Of a DNA stretch of 17,592 nucleotides, positions 7,362 to 15,774 are shown one piece after another. The translations under genes and the position numbers were made by a program. The stretch is from the NCBI GenBank assembly GCA_023259575.1, contig JALRHN010000029.1, positions 1-17,592 of the forward strand. The letters run 5' to 3'. This stretch comes from Candidatus Kapaibacterium sp. GTDB taxonomy: Bacteria > Bacteroidota > Ignavibacteria > Kapaibacteriales > UBA961. Under the pieces are notes generated by a model. That model was not told the DNA's origin. It did no database searches and saw only the letters and a program-made list of their open reading frames with translations. Position 1 is the stretch's first letter; every line of letters starts with the position of its first letter.

Positions 7362-8603
7362 TTAATGTAATAATAGTGAAGTAACAGATGACTGTGCTTC
7401 ATGCAATGCTTCTGCTGCAGACTTTGTTCCATATACAGCTTGAGATACAGCTAATTCATATGCTGCCTCGATATCTAACCATTTAGGATGAACCGAGGAT
7501 AATCGAGATTTTCTCAATTGTTCTATGAAAACAGGGAAACCATTGATGCTTGAAAAGAATGGATCTGATTGAGCAGAGGTATCAGCTGGAATTCCTGCAG
7601 TAATACTAAGTTTACAGAGTCTTAGAGTAGATTTTGCTGATGTTAGAAATTGAATAAGTTTTAAGGCTTTAGCTCTGTTTTTACTTGACTTACTAATGCA
7701 TAAATAATCTCCGCCGGTAAAAGACAAACCACTACCCGATTGAATTCCAGGAACAAGCCCTAATGAAAATTGAAGATTTGGGTTTAATTGGGGGATTTTT
7801 TCTAGAAGCCATGGACCACTAACCCAGAACCCTAAAGTACCTTTGATAAATTTGTCATCTAATTGCTTTGAGGATTCTATGATTCCATATGGAACAAGTG
7901 AAGCATATTGTTGAAGTGCATCAATATTTTGGGGTAAATCAAATGTTGGATTTCCTTTTTTGTCTAAGATATCTCCAGCATTACTCCAGAAAATTGGCAA
8001 TACCCTTTTGTATACTTGATGTGCATCTTGGCTTATGATTCCAACTCCATATTCACCGGCAGATGCAATTTTTGTTATTGCAGAGGCATATTGTTTTAAA
8101 TCTGAAACAGTTTTGGGGATAGTACTATCTGATATCCCAGCTTTTCTACATAGTATTCTATTAATAAATAGAATTCTTGTACTTAAAACCCATGGAACAG
8201 CATACATTGAGTCGCCCCATTTACTTGGGGCTAATGCATTCTCTAAAAATCGTTGAGTTTGAATTTCTTCTCTAGAAAGCGGTTCTAATACTCCTCCGCC
8301 AGAAAATTGAGCAACCCAATCTGATCCCAATTCTACAATATCAGGTTGTGTTCCAGCATTATAAGCAGAAATAAGTTTGGTTTTTCCATCGGACCAATTC
8401 AAACCAATCATCTCTACTTTTATTCCCTCTTTTTTTTCAAACTCTTTTAATAAAGATTGTAACTCTTGTTGATATTTGGGTGAATTTAAAAAACATCCAA
8501 AGGTTAAAGATGTATTATTATTCTCTTGACGAGAAGAGCATGAAGTAAAAAATAAGATGCTGAGTACATAGAATAGTGATACTAGAGTATTTTTCATAAT
8601 CAT
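7362..8603 (-). CDS. Lipoprotein extracellular solute-binding protein (family 1, sugar-type ABC)
   Basis: A 413-residue substrate-binding lipoprotein. Residues 1-22 form a lipoprotein signal (hydrophobic LVSLFYVLSILFFTS then Cys22), so the mature protein should be membrane-anchored. The rest matches family 1 solute-binding proteins of sugar ABC importers: LLKEFEKKEGIKVEMIG near the start, YNAGTQPDIVELGSDW, then WGDSMYAVPWVLSTRILFINR, and the late GPWLLE and FTGGDYLCIS segments. Length is typical. Ligand identity cannot be read. The ATG abuts the stop of the upstream carboxypeptidase gene (TAA then ATG), suggesting translational coupling; a second ATG two codons in is an alternative start. GGAG lies 11 bases before the first ATG, inside the upstream gene. 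No permease or ATPase gene is adjacent, so it is an orphan binding protein within this window. Confidence 0.85.
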   Translation of the reverse strand: MIMKNTLVSLFYVLSILFFTSCSSRQENNNTSLTFGCFLNSPKYQQELQSLLKEFEKKEGIKVEMIGLNWSDGKTKLISAYNAGTQPDIVELGSDWVAQFSGGGVLEPLSREEIQTQRFLENALAPSKWGDSMYAVPWVLSTRILFINRILCRKAGISDSTIPKTVSDLKQYASAITKIASAGEYGVGIISQDAHQVYKRVLPIFWSNAGDILDKKGNPTFDLPQNIDALQQYASLVPYGIIESSKQLDDKFIKGTLGFWVSGPWLLEKIPQLNPNLQFSLGLVPGIQSGSGLSFTGGDYLCISKSSKNRAKALKLIQFLTSAKSTLRLCKLSITAGIPADTSAQSDPFFSSINGFPVFIEQLRKSRLSSVHPKWLDIEAAYELAVSQAVYGTKSAAEALHEAQSSVTSLLLH

Positions 8604-10112
8604 TTATAGAGAAACTCCATAAATAGATCCGGCTTTTGCATAAGCATAAGAAACAAATTCAGCTTCACTTAAAGGGTTTCCAGTTATACGCTTAATAATC
8701 TCACCAGGTTTTTCACTTCTTCCATAAGTATGAATATGTTTTCTTAGCCAATCCAGTATAGATGAAAATTCACCATGAGCAATGTGAGAATATACATCAG
8801 GGATTGCTTTTTGAATTTCTTTCCATTCCATAGCTGCATATAGTTTACCTAAAGTATATCCAGGGAAATAACCAAAACCACCAAATGACCAATGGATATC
8901 TTGCAGACATCCCTGAGCATCATTTGGAGTTTGTATTCCAAGATATTCTTTCATTTTTAGGTTCCACAATTCTGGAATATCTTGAACAGTAATATTTCCA
9001 TTGATTAAATCTCTTTCTAATTCAAAGCGTAATATGATATGCATATTATAGGTAATTTCATCTGCTTCTACTCGGATAAGAGATGGCTGAATAGTATTCA
9101 CTGCATGGAACATATCTTTTGCAGTTAAACCTTTTGTTTGTTCTGGAAATATTTTTGCCATGATAGGCAGAGCCCAATGCCAAAATTCTTCGGTTCTTGT
9201 AATAATTGTTTCCCATAATAAAGATTGGGACTCATGCATTCCTATAGAAGCTCCATTAGCAACAAATGTTCTTGTATATTCAGGACTAAATCCTTGCTCA
9301 TATAATCCATGCCCTGTTTCATGAATTACGCCATATAAACAAGATGCTAAGTCATTTTCTTTTATTCTGGTTGTAAGCCTTACATCATATTGTGTAAATG
9401 AAGTACAAAAAGGATGCGCAGTTAAATCTAATCGTCCATTATTAAAATTAAATCCCATTTTTTCTGCAATCAATTTTGAAAACTCCATTTGCTTATTAGC
9501 TTCATAATGTTTCATCATTGGTGCATCTGAAACTGTATGTTTCACAGGATCTATAGCATCCAATATCTTTTTTGTAGATATTCTTAGATTGTCAAATATT
9601 GGATTTAATTGTTCTACTGTTATGCCAGGTTCAAAAATATTGAGCAATGCATCATATCTGGAAGCTGAATAGGTTCGGCAATCAGCTTCTTCCTTTTTTA
9701 ATTCAATTAATTCTGACAAAATGGGAGCAAAAAGTGAAAAATCACTTTTGGAACGAGCTTCTTTCCATATATCTTGGGCTAGGGCTTGTGTTTTAGAGGT
9801 TCTTCTAACTAAGTCTTCGGGAAGTTTTACTGATTCTTCATGATCTTCTACGAATAATCGCAGAATTGGATCTTTACTTGTTTCCGAAGTATTTGATAGG
9901 ATATCTGAAGCTAACGATTTTGCTTTATCTCCAGTTAACAATTGATGAGCTAAAGTACTTAATGTAGATATTTGCTCAGCACGCACTGCAGAAGCACCAG
10001 CTGGCATATATGTTTCTTGATCCCAATTAAGGACAGAAGTAGCTGCACTAATATCCTGAATTGTGTGCATTAAGTCTAAAGTCTGCTTTTTTAAAGATTC
10101 TATTGTAGCCAT
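8604..10112 (-). CDS. M32 family metallocarboxypeptidase (carboxypeptidase Taq type)
   Basis: A 502-residue zinc carboxypeptidase that removes C-terminal amino acids from peptides, probably in the cytoplasm as there is no signal peptide. Family M32 hallmarks are present in order: HPF (233-235), D-V-R-L-T-T-R (243-249), the zinc-binding HETGH (264-268), HESQSLLWE (293-301) whose Glu294 is the expected third zinc ligand, IRVEADE (346-352) and GYFPGYTLG (414-422). Length matches the family (about 500). It starts 22 bases after the reductase-like gene and its stop abuts the start of the solute-binding lipoprotein gene, so the three form an apparent operon. No Shine-Dalgarno sequence precedes the ATG. 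A role in recycling peptides is a reasonable inference; the link to the neighbours is not explained by known pathways. Confidence 0.95.
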   Translation of the reverse strand: MATIESLKKQTLDLMHTIQDISAATSVLNWDQETYMPAGASAVRAEQISTLSTLAHQLLTGDKAKSLASDILSNTSETSKDPILRLFVEDHEESVKLPEDLVRRTSKTQALAQDIWKEARSKSDFSLFAPILSELIELKKEEADCRTYSASRYDALLNIFEPGITVEQLNPIFDNLRISTKKILDAIDPVKHTVSDAPMMKHYEANKQMEFSKLIAEKMGFNFNNGRLDLTAHPFCTSFTQYDVRLTTRIKENDLASCLYGVIHETGHGLYEQGFSPEYTRTFVANGASIGMHESQSLLWETIITRTEEFWHWALPIMAKIFPEQTKGLTAKDMFHAVNTIQPSLIRVEADEITYNMHIILRFELERDLINGNITVQDIPELWNLKMKEYLGIQTPNDAQGCLQDIHWSFGGFGYFPGYTLGKLYAAMEWKEIQKAIPDVYSHIAHGEFSSILDWLRKHIHTYGRSEKPGEIIKRITGNPLSEAEFVSYAYAKAGSIYGVSL

Positions 10113-10134
10113 AAATAATCTAAGTAAATACTAA

Positions 10135-11358
10135 TTAATAACTTAATAAATAAGAAAGCCAGGAATTACCTAACTTTTCAAGGACTGAATTTTGTCTTAA
10201 TCTGCTTTTTAAATGAGCAAAATCAACATTATCTAATTCTTGATCTTGATTAAAACAACTAAAAACTGGGGTAATTTCTTTGCCAGTTTCTGGGTCTACA
10301 TGTTTTTGCAAACATTGTGCACATATTTCTTTCATCATACATTGCATTGGAGAATTTATAGAACCAATTGCAATGTGATCTTTTAAATATGGTTTTAAAA
10401 CTGATTTTCTAGCATCTTTTACTGCTTTCATCATGCCATCACTACCAATAGCGATAATTCTTGTGACTGCATCTAAAGGAATTATTTGTTCGCCTGCATT
10501 GCCTTTTGCATAAGCAAGAATTGCTTCGATTATATTCCCACGGATATGAATATCTTGAGGTCTATTTGGAATAATGTCTTTTCCAGTATCACTACACCAA
10601 ACAATTTTATCGGTAGAAGCTTCAATATCTTCCATTTTAAAAACATCTTCCCCATTTTTATATCCAGCGAAATAAATCACAGAATTTCCATTTTTCTTTA
10701 ATGCTTTTGAAATTGAGAATAATACTGCATTGCCTAAACCACCACCTGCTAATAATACTTGCTCTCCAAAAGGAATTTCAGTTGGAGAACCTGTAGGACC
10801 CATAACTACAAGGTTTTGACCAGGCTTGAGATATTGTACTAATCGTGAAGATGCACCAATTTCAAGTACTATCATAGACAATAATCCTTTTTCTGGATCT
10901 GTCCAAGCACCTGTCATAGCTAATGCTTCCATTGTAAATGATTTACCATCTATAATGATGGGATCTGTTTCATAATTCTGCATTCTATAAAATTCACCAG
11001 GCTGAAAATGCTTAGCAGCAGCTGGAGCATGAACAACAATTTCTGTAATTGTTGGAGTAAGTTTTTCAACACTCACTACCTTAGGTTTAAATTGATGGTC
11101 TAGATGAAGGAAGAATTCCTCTAGTTCTTCTTGAGGAGGAACATATTCCTTTTGTTCAGCTTTTCTGATATCATCTTCAAATAATTCAGCAATTTTTTTA
11201 TATCCATTCTTAGCACTTGCCATTGCTTTCACAACACTTCCAGCATAATATGGATGTCCATCACCAAAAAAGGAAATATGTTTTCCATCTTGATCATAAG
11301 AAGTAAAAAAGGCTTGAGAAATGTCCTCTTTTTCTATTTCTAATTGTATTTTTTTCAT
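10135..11358 (-). CDS. FAD/NAD(P)-binding ferredoxin-reductase-like protein with C-terminal four-Cys Fe-S motif
   Basis: A 407-residue soluble flavoprotein of the ferredoxin-NADP reductase superfamily, nearest in layout to PyrK/NfnA-type electron-transfer subunits. Seen: an unassigned N-terminal region of about 90 residues (with GDGHPYYAGSVVKAMASAK); an FAD-binding barrel from about 93 with GEFYRMQN (121-128); an NAD(P)-binding half starting at about 200 with GGGLGNA (205-211); and a C-terminal cysteine set C340-x5-C346-x2-C349-x18-C368, as expected for a [2Fe-2S] cluster. Electron partners are unknown. The N-terminal stretch and the KEICAQCLQ cluster remind me of a domain fused to GltD-like oxidoreductases, from memory only; here it stands alone. 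The ATG at 11358 is the only ATG after an in-frame TAA inside the upstream terminator hairpin. It heads the apparent operon with the carboxypeptidase and solute-binding protein genes. Confidence 0.8.
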   Translation of the reverse strand: MKKIQLEIEKEDISQAFFTSYDQDGKHISFFGDGHPYYAGSVVKAMASAKNGYKKIAELFEDDIRKAEQKEYVPPQEELEEFFLHLDHQFKPKVVSVEKLTPTITEIVVHAPAAAKHFQPGEFYRMQNYETDPIIIDGKSFTMEALAMTGAWTDPEKGLLSMIVLEIGASSRLVQYLKPGQNLVVMGPTGSPTEIPFGEQVLLAGGGLGNAVLFSISKALKKNGNSVIYFAGYKNGEDVFKMEDIEASTDKIVWCSDTGKDIIPNRPQDIHIRGNIIEAILAYAKGNAGEQIIPLDAVTRIIAIGSDGMMKAVKDARKSVLKPYLKDHIAIGSINSPMQCMMKEICAQCLQKHVDPETGKEITPVFSCFNQDQELDNVDFAHLKSRLRQNSVLEKLGNSWLSYLLSY

Positions 11359-11370
11359 GTGAGAAATGTC

Positions 11371-11403
11371 AAAAAAGAGGTCACATTACTATTAAATGTG
11401 ACC
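11371..11403 (-). terminator. Strong intrinsic terminator after queA
   Basis: On the minus strand GGTCACATT-7-AATGTGACC (nine perfect pairs, arms 11395-11403 and 11379-11387) is followed by TC and six T residues (11376-11371): a classic Rho-independent terminator about 63 bases after the queA stop. A second, weaker hairpin (GATAGA/TCTATC, 11440-11460) lies just after that stop. The T-run ends only 12 bases before the start codon of the next gene, leaving no obvious room for that gene's own promoter. Confidence 0.85.
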
Positions 11404-11466
11404 CCAAATAAGAGTATTAAAGAGCAATAACAACATAATGATAGAAATGATTTCTCTATCTTAATA

Positions 11467-12510
11467 TTAAATTATAAGCATTGAATCACCATAAGCATAG
11501 AACTTATAATCTTGCTTTAATGCCTTTTTATATGCTTTAAATAATAATTCTTTACCCGAAAAAGCAGCTGTCAACAAAATTGAAGGGGTTGCTGGAGGAT
11601 GAAAATTAGTAATAAAACGATTAGCAATTTTAAATTCATAAGGAGGATAAATAAACTTATCTGTCCAGCCTCTATTTGGTTTTACAGTTCCAGTTGTTAA
11701 AACGCTAGCTTCTAAAGCACGGGCAACGGAACATCCAACAGCATACACATTCTTTTTAGATTTTAATGATTTATTAATGATATCGGCATTATCTTTAGTA
11801 ATCTCAAAATATTCAGAATACATTCTGTGCTTGGTTAAATCTTCAACCTCAATATTTTCGAATATACCTTGTCCAATATTTAAACTAACTGTTGCAATTC
11901 TTACACCTTTTTTATCAAGTTCTTTTAACATATCTGTAGTGATGTGTAAACCAGCAGTTGGAGGTGCAATTGAAGCAGTTTTATTAGGATTTGCAAACAC
12001 AGTTTGATACGTTTCTTTATCATGATCGGTTGGATCGCGCTTGATATAAGCAGGCAAAGGCATTTCGCCAATTCTTTCTATAACTTTGAATAAGTCCCCA
12101 TCATAGCTAAAGCGGACAGTTCTGCCACGATTTGTTGTATTGTCAACCACTTCGCAATAGAATTTATTATTGTCAAAATAAATTTTATTACCAATTCTTA
12201 CTTTTCTAGCTGGTTCTACTAAAACATCCCATATTCTTTCTTGAGCTTTAAGTTCACGTAATAACATGACTTCGATTTTAGCATTTGTTTTTTCTTTTTT
12301 ACCAAATACTCTAGCTGGAAAAACACGGGTTTCGTTTAGTACAATACAATCCCCTTTTTGAAAATAATCTAGTATATCACGGAATGTTTTGTCTTCCATT
12401 TCTCCAGTTTCACGATTTAATACCATCATTTTAGCAGAATCTCTAGGATCTGCAGGAAATTTTGCAATACATGTTTTCGGCGCGATATACCGAAACTCAG
12501 AAAGTTTCAT
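11467..12510 (-). CDS. queA: S-adenosylmethionine:tRNA ribosyltransferase-isomerase
   Basis: QueA transfers and isomerises the ribosyl part of S-adenosylmethionine onto 7-aminomethyl-7-deazaguanine in tRNA, making epoxyqueuosine, the penultimate step of queuosine synthesis in the cytoplasm. The 347 residues match the family length (about 340-350). Visible signatures: the N-terminal KLSEFRY...IAKFPADPRDSAKMMVLNR, VLNETRVFPAR (57-67), WDVLVEPARKVRIGNKIYF (94-112), VDNTTNRGRTVRFSYDG (122-138), YQTVFA then PPTAGLH (183-189), TDKFIYPPYEF, the TNFH segment at 301-304 and YGDSMLI at the C-terminus. Two conserved stretches deviate from what I expect: PPTAGLHI rather than APTAGLHF, and FHPPATPS rather than FHLPxST. 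It is transcribed away from uvrB and ends at a strong terminator. No other queuosine gene is in the window. Confidence 0.96.
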   Translation of the reverse strand: MKLSEFRYIAPKTCIAKFPADPRDSAKMMVLNRETGEMEDKTFRDILDYFQKGDCIVLNETRVFPARVFGKKEKTNAKIEVMLLRELKAQERIWDVLVEPARKVRIGNKIYFDNNKFYCEVVDNTTNRGRTVRFSYDGDLFKVIERIGEMPLPAYIKRDPTDHDKETYQTVFANPNKTASIAPPTAGLHITTDMLKELDKKGVRIATVSLNIGQGIFENIEVEDLTKHRMYSEYFEITKDNADIINKSLKSKKNVYAVGCSVARALEASVLTTGTVKPNRGWTDKFIYPPYEFKIANRFITNFHPPATPSILLTAAFSGKELLFKAYKKALKQDYKFYAYGDSMLII

Positions 12511-12604
12511 TGTCTTTTTGCTCTAAAATTGAGGAAAATATATTGGAATTATTAATTGTTAAAATCTTATCCCCTTTGATTTAAGTACTTTACACAAGTT
12601 TTCT

Positions 12605-12613
12605 TGCTATAAT
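12605..12613 (+). promoter_or_regulatory. Candidate promoter (extended -10) for uvrB
   Basis: TGCTATAAT, an exact extended -10 (TGnTATAAT), lies about 130 bases before the uvrB ATG in the gap shared with divergent queA. No good -35 sits at the usual distance, which extended -10 promoters can tolerate. In Bacteroidota the main promoter consensus differs (-33 TTTG, -7 TAnnTTTG), and I found no clear match to that, so this is tentative. I saw no convincing queA promoter on the other strand. Confidence 0.35.
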
Positions 12614-12742
12614 TAGTAAAAATTGTTGTGGTTCATATTGTAAATATACAGTTTGAAAGGGGGGCTTGTCAATATATTTTTTATTTATACCACAAAAATC
12701 ACACAATTTTGTGCTTATTCTTTGTGCATATTAAAGACAATC

Positions 12743-14788
12743 ATGAAACAAAAACCATTCGAGCTTATTTCATCATATCAGCCTGCTGGAGATCAACCTG
12801 ATGCAATTTTTCAATTGAAAGAAGGAATTGTTAGAGGTGATAAGTTTCAGACTTTACTCGGGGTTACTGGTTCGGGGAAAACCTTTACTATATCTAATGT
12901 TATTGCTCAGACTGGTCGTCCTACTTTGGTTATATCGCCTAATAAAACTCTCGCTGCCCAATTATATGGAGAATTCAAACAGTTTTTCCCCAATAATAGT
13001 GTAGAATTTTTTATTAGTTATTATGATTATTATCAACCAGAAGCGTATATCCCATCAACAGATACATTTATCGAAAAAGATTTTGCTATCAATGATGAAA
13101 TTGACCGTTTACGATTAAGAGCCACTAGCGCTCTTGTAGAAGGAAAAAGAGATGTCATTATTGTAGCTTCTGTAAGCTGTATTTATGGCATTGGTGATAA
13201 GGAAGCATATTCTTCTATGATTTTTCACTTATTTGAAGGACAAATCATTAAGCGTCAAGCACTTATTTACAGATTAACGGATTTATACTATTCTCGAAAT
13301 GATTTTGAATGGACTAGGGGTACTTTCAGAGTAAGAGGTGATATTATTGATATAATGCCAGCTCAAGAAGATGAGCAAGGTATCCGTGTCGAAATGTTTG
13401 GTGATACGATAGAAAAACTTAGTATTATTTCTAGAGTACAAGGCAATATATTGGGGATGATTGATTCGGTTACATTATATCCTGCCAGACAATTTGTTAC
13501 TCCTGAGAATGAACTTATAAGAGCTATGGGTGATATCAAAAATGAACTGAGCGATAGATTAATTGAATTGAGGAAACAAGATAAATTAATTGAAGCTCAA
13601 AGGCTAGAACAAAGAACCCTTTTCGATTTAGAAATGATGAAAGAAGTGGGATATTGTTCTGGAATTGAAAACTATTCCATGCATTTAACTGGTAGAACAC
13701 CTGGAGAAAGACCTTCTTGTCTTTTTGATTATTTCCCTGAAGACTATCTTTTAGTCATCGATGAAAGCCATGTTACTATACCACAATTAAGGGCAATGTA
13801 TAATGGTGATAGAAAAAGAAAAAGTACATTGGTAGAGCATGGATTTAGATTACCATCTGCCATGGAGAATCGTCCACTTCGTTTTGAAGAAACTGAACAA
13901 TTAATTAATCAAGCCATTTTTTTAAGTGCAACCCCAGCAGATTATGAATTAGAAAAGTGCGAAGGTATTATTGTAGAACAAGTTATACGCCCTACAGGCT
14001 TATTAGATCCTGTTGTTGAAGTAAGACCAGTTCGTACTCAAATTGATGATTTATTATATGAGATTAGACTCAGAGTTCCCAAAAAAGAAAGAGTACTTGT
14101 TACGACGCTTACCAAAAGAATGTCAGAAGATTTAACAGATTATCTTACAAATCTCGGTGTAAAAGTAGCCTATATTCACTCAGAAATAGTAGCATTAGAA
14201 AGAGTAGAAATACTTAGAAATCTTCGATTAGGAGAATTTGATGTTCTAGTTGGTGTAAATCTATTAAGAGAAGGTTTAGATATGCCAGAAGTTTCTCTTG
14301 TAGCTATTCTAGATGCTGATAAAGAAGGTTTTTTAAGAAGTGAACGCTCATTATTACAAACAGCAGGAAGAACTGCAAGGAATTCATCCGGATTAGTTAT
14401 TCTTTATGCCGATAAAATTACTAGATCTATGCAATTGGTTTTAGATGAGACTGCAAGAAGGAGAGCAAAACAAATAGCATATAATACTGAACATAATATT
14501 AATCCTACAACTGTCTATAAAACATTAGAAGAAATTTTACAGTCTACTTCTGTTGCTGATATTCAAGTACAAAAAACAAAAAGAAAAAATGAAGCTGAAC
14601 ATAATAGAAACAGAAAAGCTGCGGAACCAATGATGAAATATCTTAGTTCTGAGCAAAGGAAAGATTTAATGGACCAATTATATAATGAGATGAAACAAGC
14701 TGCAAGAGATTTAGATTATGAAAGAGCTGCAGAATTAAGAGACGAAATTGCCCGCTTACAATTAGCAGAAGAATCTGCAAATAAGTAA
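12743..14788 (+). CDS. uvrB: UvrABC system protein B (excinuclease helicase subunit)
   Basis: UvrB is the damage-verifying ATPase of nucleotide excision repair; UvrA loads it and it recruits UvrC. From the ATG at 12743 it has 681 residues, the usual family size. In order: Walker A GVTGSGKT (40-47), the beta-hairpin region ISYYDYYQPEAYIP (91-104), the Walker B-like DESH (340-343) followed by VTIPQLRAMYNGDRKRK, FRLPSAMENRP, LSATP, NLLREGLDMPEVSLV, motif VI QTAGRTARN (539-547), and a C-terminal UVR domain (about 638-673) that contacts UvrC. The frame can be extended to a TTG at 12653, but the extra 30 hydrophobic residues do not belong to the family, and MKQKPFELISSYQPAGDQPD is the normal UvrB beginning. 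No Shine-Dalgarno sequence is obvious. It heads a rightward gene group, 28 bases before the dehydrogenase gene. Confidence 0.97.
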   Translation: MKQKPFELISSYQPAGDQPDAIFQLKEGIVRGDKFQTLLGVTGSGKTFTISNVIAQTGRPTLVISPNKTLAAQLYGEFKQFFPNNSVEFFISYYDYYQPEAYIPSTDTFIEKDFAINDEIDRLRLRATSALVEGKRDVIIVASVSCIYGIGDKEAYSSMIFHLFEGQIIKRQALIYRLTDLYYSRNDFEWTRGTFRVRGDIIDIMPAQEDEQGIRVEMFGDTIEKLSIISRVQGNILGMIDSVTLYPARQFVTPENELIRAMGDIKNELSDRLIELRKQDKLIEAQRLEQRTLFDLEMMKEVGYCSGIENYSMHLTGRTPGERPSCLFDYFPEDYLLVIDESHVTIPQLRAMYNGDRKRKSTLVEHGFRLPSAMENRPLRFEETEQLINQAIFLSATPADYELEKCEGIIVEQVIRPTGLLDPVVEVRPVRTQIDDLLYEIRLRVPKKERVLVTTLTKRMSEDLTDYLTNLGVKVAYIHSEIVALERVEILRNLRLGEFDVLVGVNLLREGLDMPEVSLVAILDADKEGFLRSERSLLQTAGRTARNSSGLVILYADKITRSMQLVLDETARRRAKQIAYNTEHNINPTTVYKTLEEILQSTSVADIQVQKTKRKNEAEHNRNRKAAEPMMKYLSSEQRKDLMDQLYNEMKQAARDLDYERAAELRDEIARLQLAEESANK

Positions 14789-14816
14789 ATATGTTAATCA
14801 AACTAATAGATGTATT

Positions 14817-15677
14817 ATGAAAGTTATTGTTATTACAGGTGCTTCATCTGGAATTGGAGCAGAATTAGCCTTAAAAGCGGCAGCAAAAGGATATTCTATC
14901 GCCATTTGTGCAAGAAGAAAAGAAAAATTAGAAAACTTGCAACAATCAATCGAGCTTAATGGTGGCAAATGCTATATGATGCAAGCCGATATTAGCATTA
15001 AAGAACAAGCAGAACAATTTATACATAATGTTATATCACATTTTGGAAGAATTGATATTCTGATAAATAATGCTGGAAGAGGTAATCTAGCTTCTGTAGA
15101 AGATACAACTCAGGAACAGCTATTAAGTATATTTGGTGTCAATGTATTTTCATTATGGTATATCACAGCTCCAACACTAGTTCAAATGAAATCGCAAGGA
15201 TTTGGACATATTATCAATATTGCAAGTGTAGCTGGTACGATGGGATTTCCGTTTAATAGTGCCTATGTTGCAGCCAAACATGCTGTTATGGGCTTTACTG
15301 CATCCTTAAGAGCAGAATTAGCTGGATCTGAGATTCATGCTACTGCAATTTGCCCAGATGGTGTTATCACTGAATGGGGATCTGTAACTGAAGGAGGAGA
15401 AATCGGCAAATTATTTATGGCCGGAATAAGAGAATCTAGATCTATTGCTAGAGAAAAAGGCATTGATTTGGCTCCTCTAGCCGCAATGATGTCGGCAAAA
15501 GATGCTGCAGACATTATTTTACAAGCTGCAGAATTCCCTCCTGAGCATGATATATATACACATGCTGGTACTCATGAAAGAGCAATGGAATTTGCTGAAA
15601 ACAGAGGGAAGGCAGAGCAAAAAATGTTAGCATTGTATTTAGGAATGCAAAAATCATACTCTCAATCAAAACAATGA
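14817..15677 (+). CDS. Short-chain dehydrogenase/reductase (SDR)
   Basis: A 286-residue NAD(P)(H)-dependent oxidoreductase of the classical SDR fold, probably cytoplasmic; the substrate cannot be read. Visible: the nucleotide-binding TGASSGIG (7-14), the basic CARRKEK after beta-2 (31-37), which favours NADP(H), NNAG (84-87), Asn109, the catalytic Ser137 in INIASVAG, and Tyr150-x3-Lys154 in YVAAKHA, so the catalytic set Asn-Ser-Tyr-Lys is complete. The loop after the active site reads CPDGVITEW where PG-x-V-x-T is usual. The last 40 or so residues extend slightly beyond the common 250-residue length. It starts 28 bases after uvrB on the same strand and is likely co-transcribed with it, though no functional link is known. 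No Shine-Dalgarno sequence is seen. Confidence 0.92.
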   Translation: MKVIVITGASSGIGAELALKAAAKGYSIAICARRKEKLENLQQSIELNGGKCYMMQADISIKEQAEQFIHNVISHFGRIDILINNAGRGNLASVEDTTQEQLLSIFGVNVFSLWYITAPTLVQMKSQGFGHIINIASVAGTMGFPFNSAYVAAKHAVMGFTASLRAELAGSEIHATAICPDGVITEWGSVTEGGEIGKLFMAGIRESRSIAREKGIDLAPLAAMMSAKDAADIILQAAEFPPEHDIYTHAGTHERAMEFAENRGKAEQKMLALYLGMQKSYSQSKQ

Positions 15678-15691
15678 TTCATCTGGAACCT

Positions 15692-15746
15692 AATAGTTTT
15701 AGTATGTTCATTAAATCTTGATAAGATATTTTAGGTAAAAACTATT
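15692..15746 (+). repeat. Nested inverted repeats before the glycosyltransferase gene
   Basis: The 97-base gap between the dehydrogenase and glycosyltransferase genes holds an outer repeat AATAGTTTT / AAAACTATT (15692-15700 with 15738-15746) enclosing a small hairpin ATCTT-GAT-AAGAT (15715-15727). It could be a leader structure, a processing site or a weak terminator. No T-run follows directly and AT-rich chance pairing is possible. Confidence 0.25.
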
Positions 15747-15774
15747 CTCTACAAAACATTTTTTATATTGTGGT

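Noticed and set aside
11343..11372. TTGACA-18-TACAAT as the promoter of the reductase operon
   Set aside because: Transcription would begin inside the coding region, about ten codons in, and the next in-frame Met is near codon 45. The spacing is not ideal and the consensus is not the one typical of Bacteroidota.
12653..12742. Upstream extension of uvrB from a TTG codon preceded by other in-frame codons and followed by a G-rich run
   Set aside because: The 30 extra residues are hydrophobic and unlike UvrB, while the ATG at 12743 gives the standard N-terminus and normal length.
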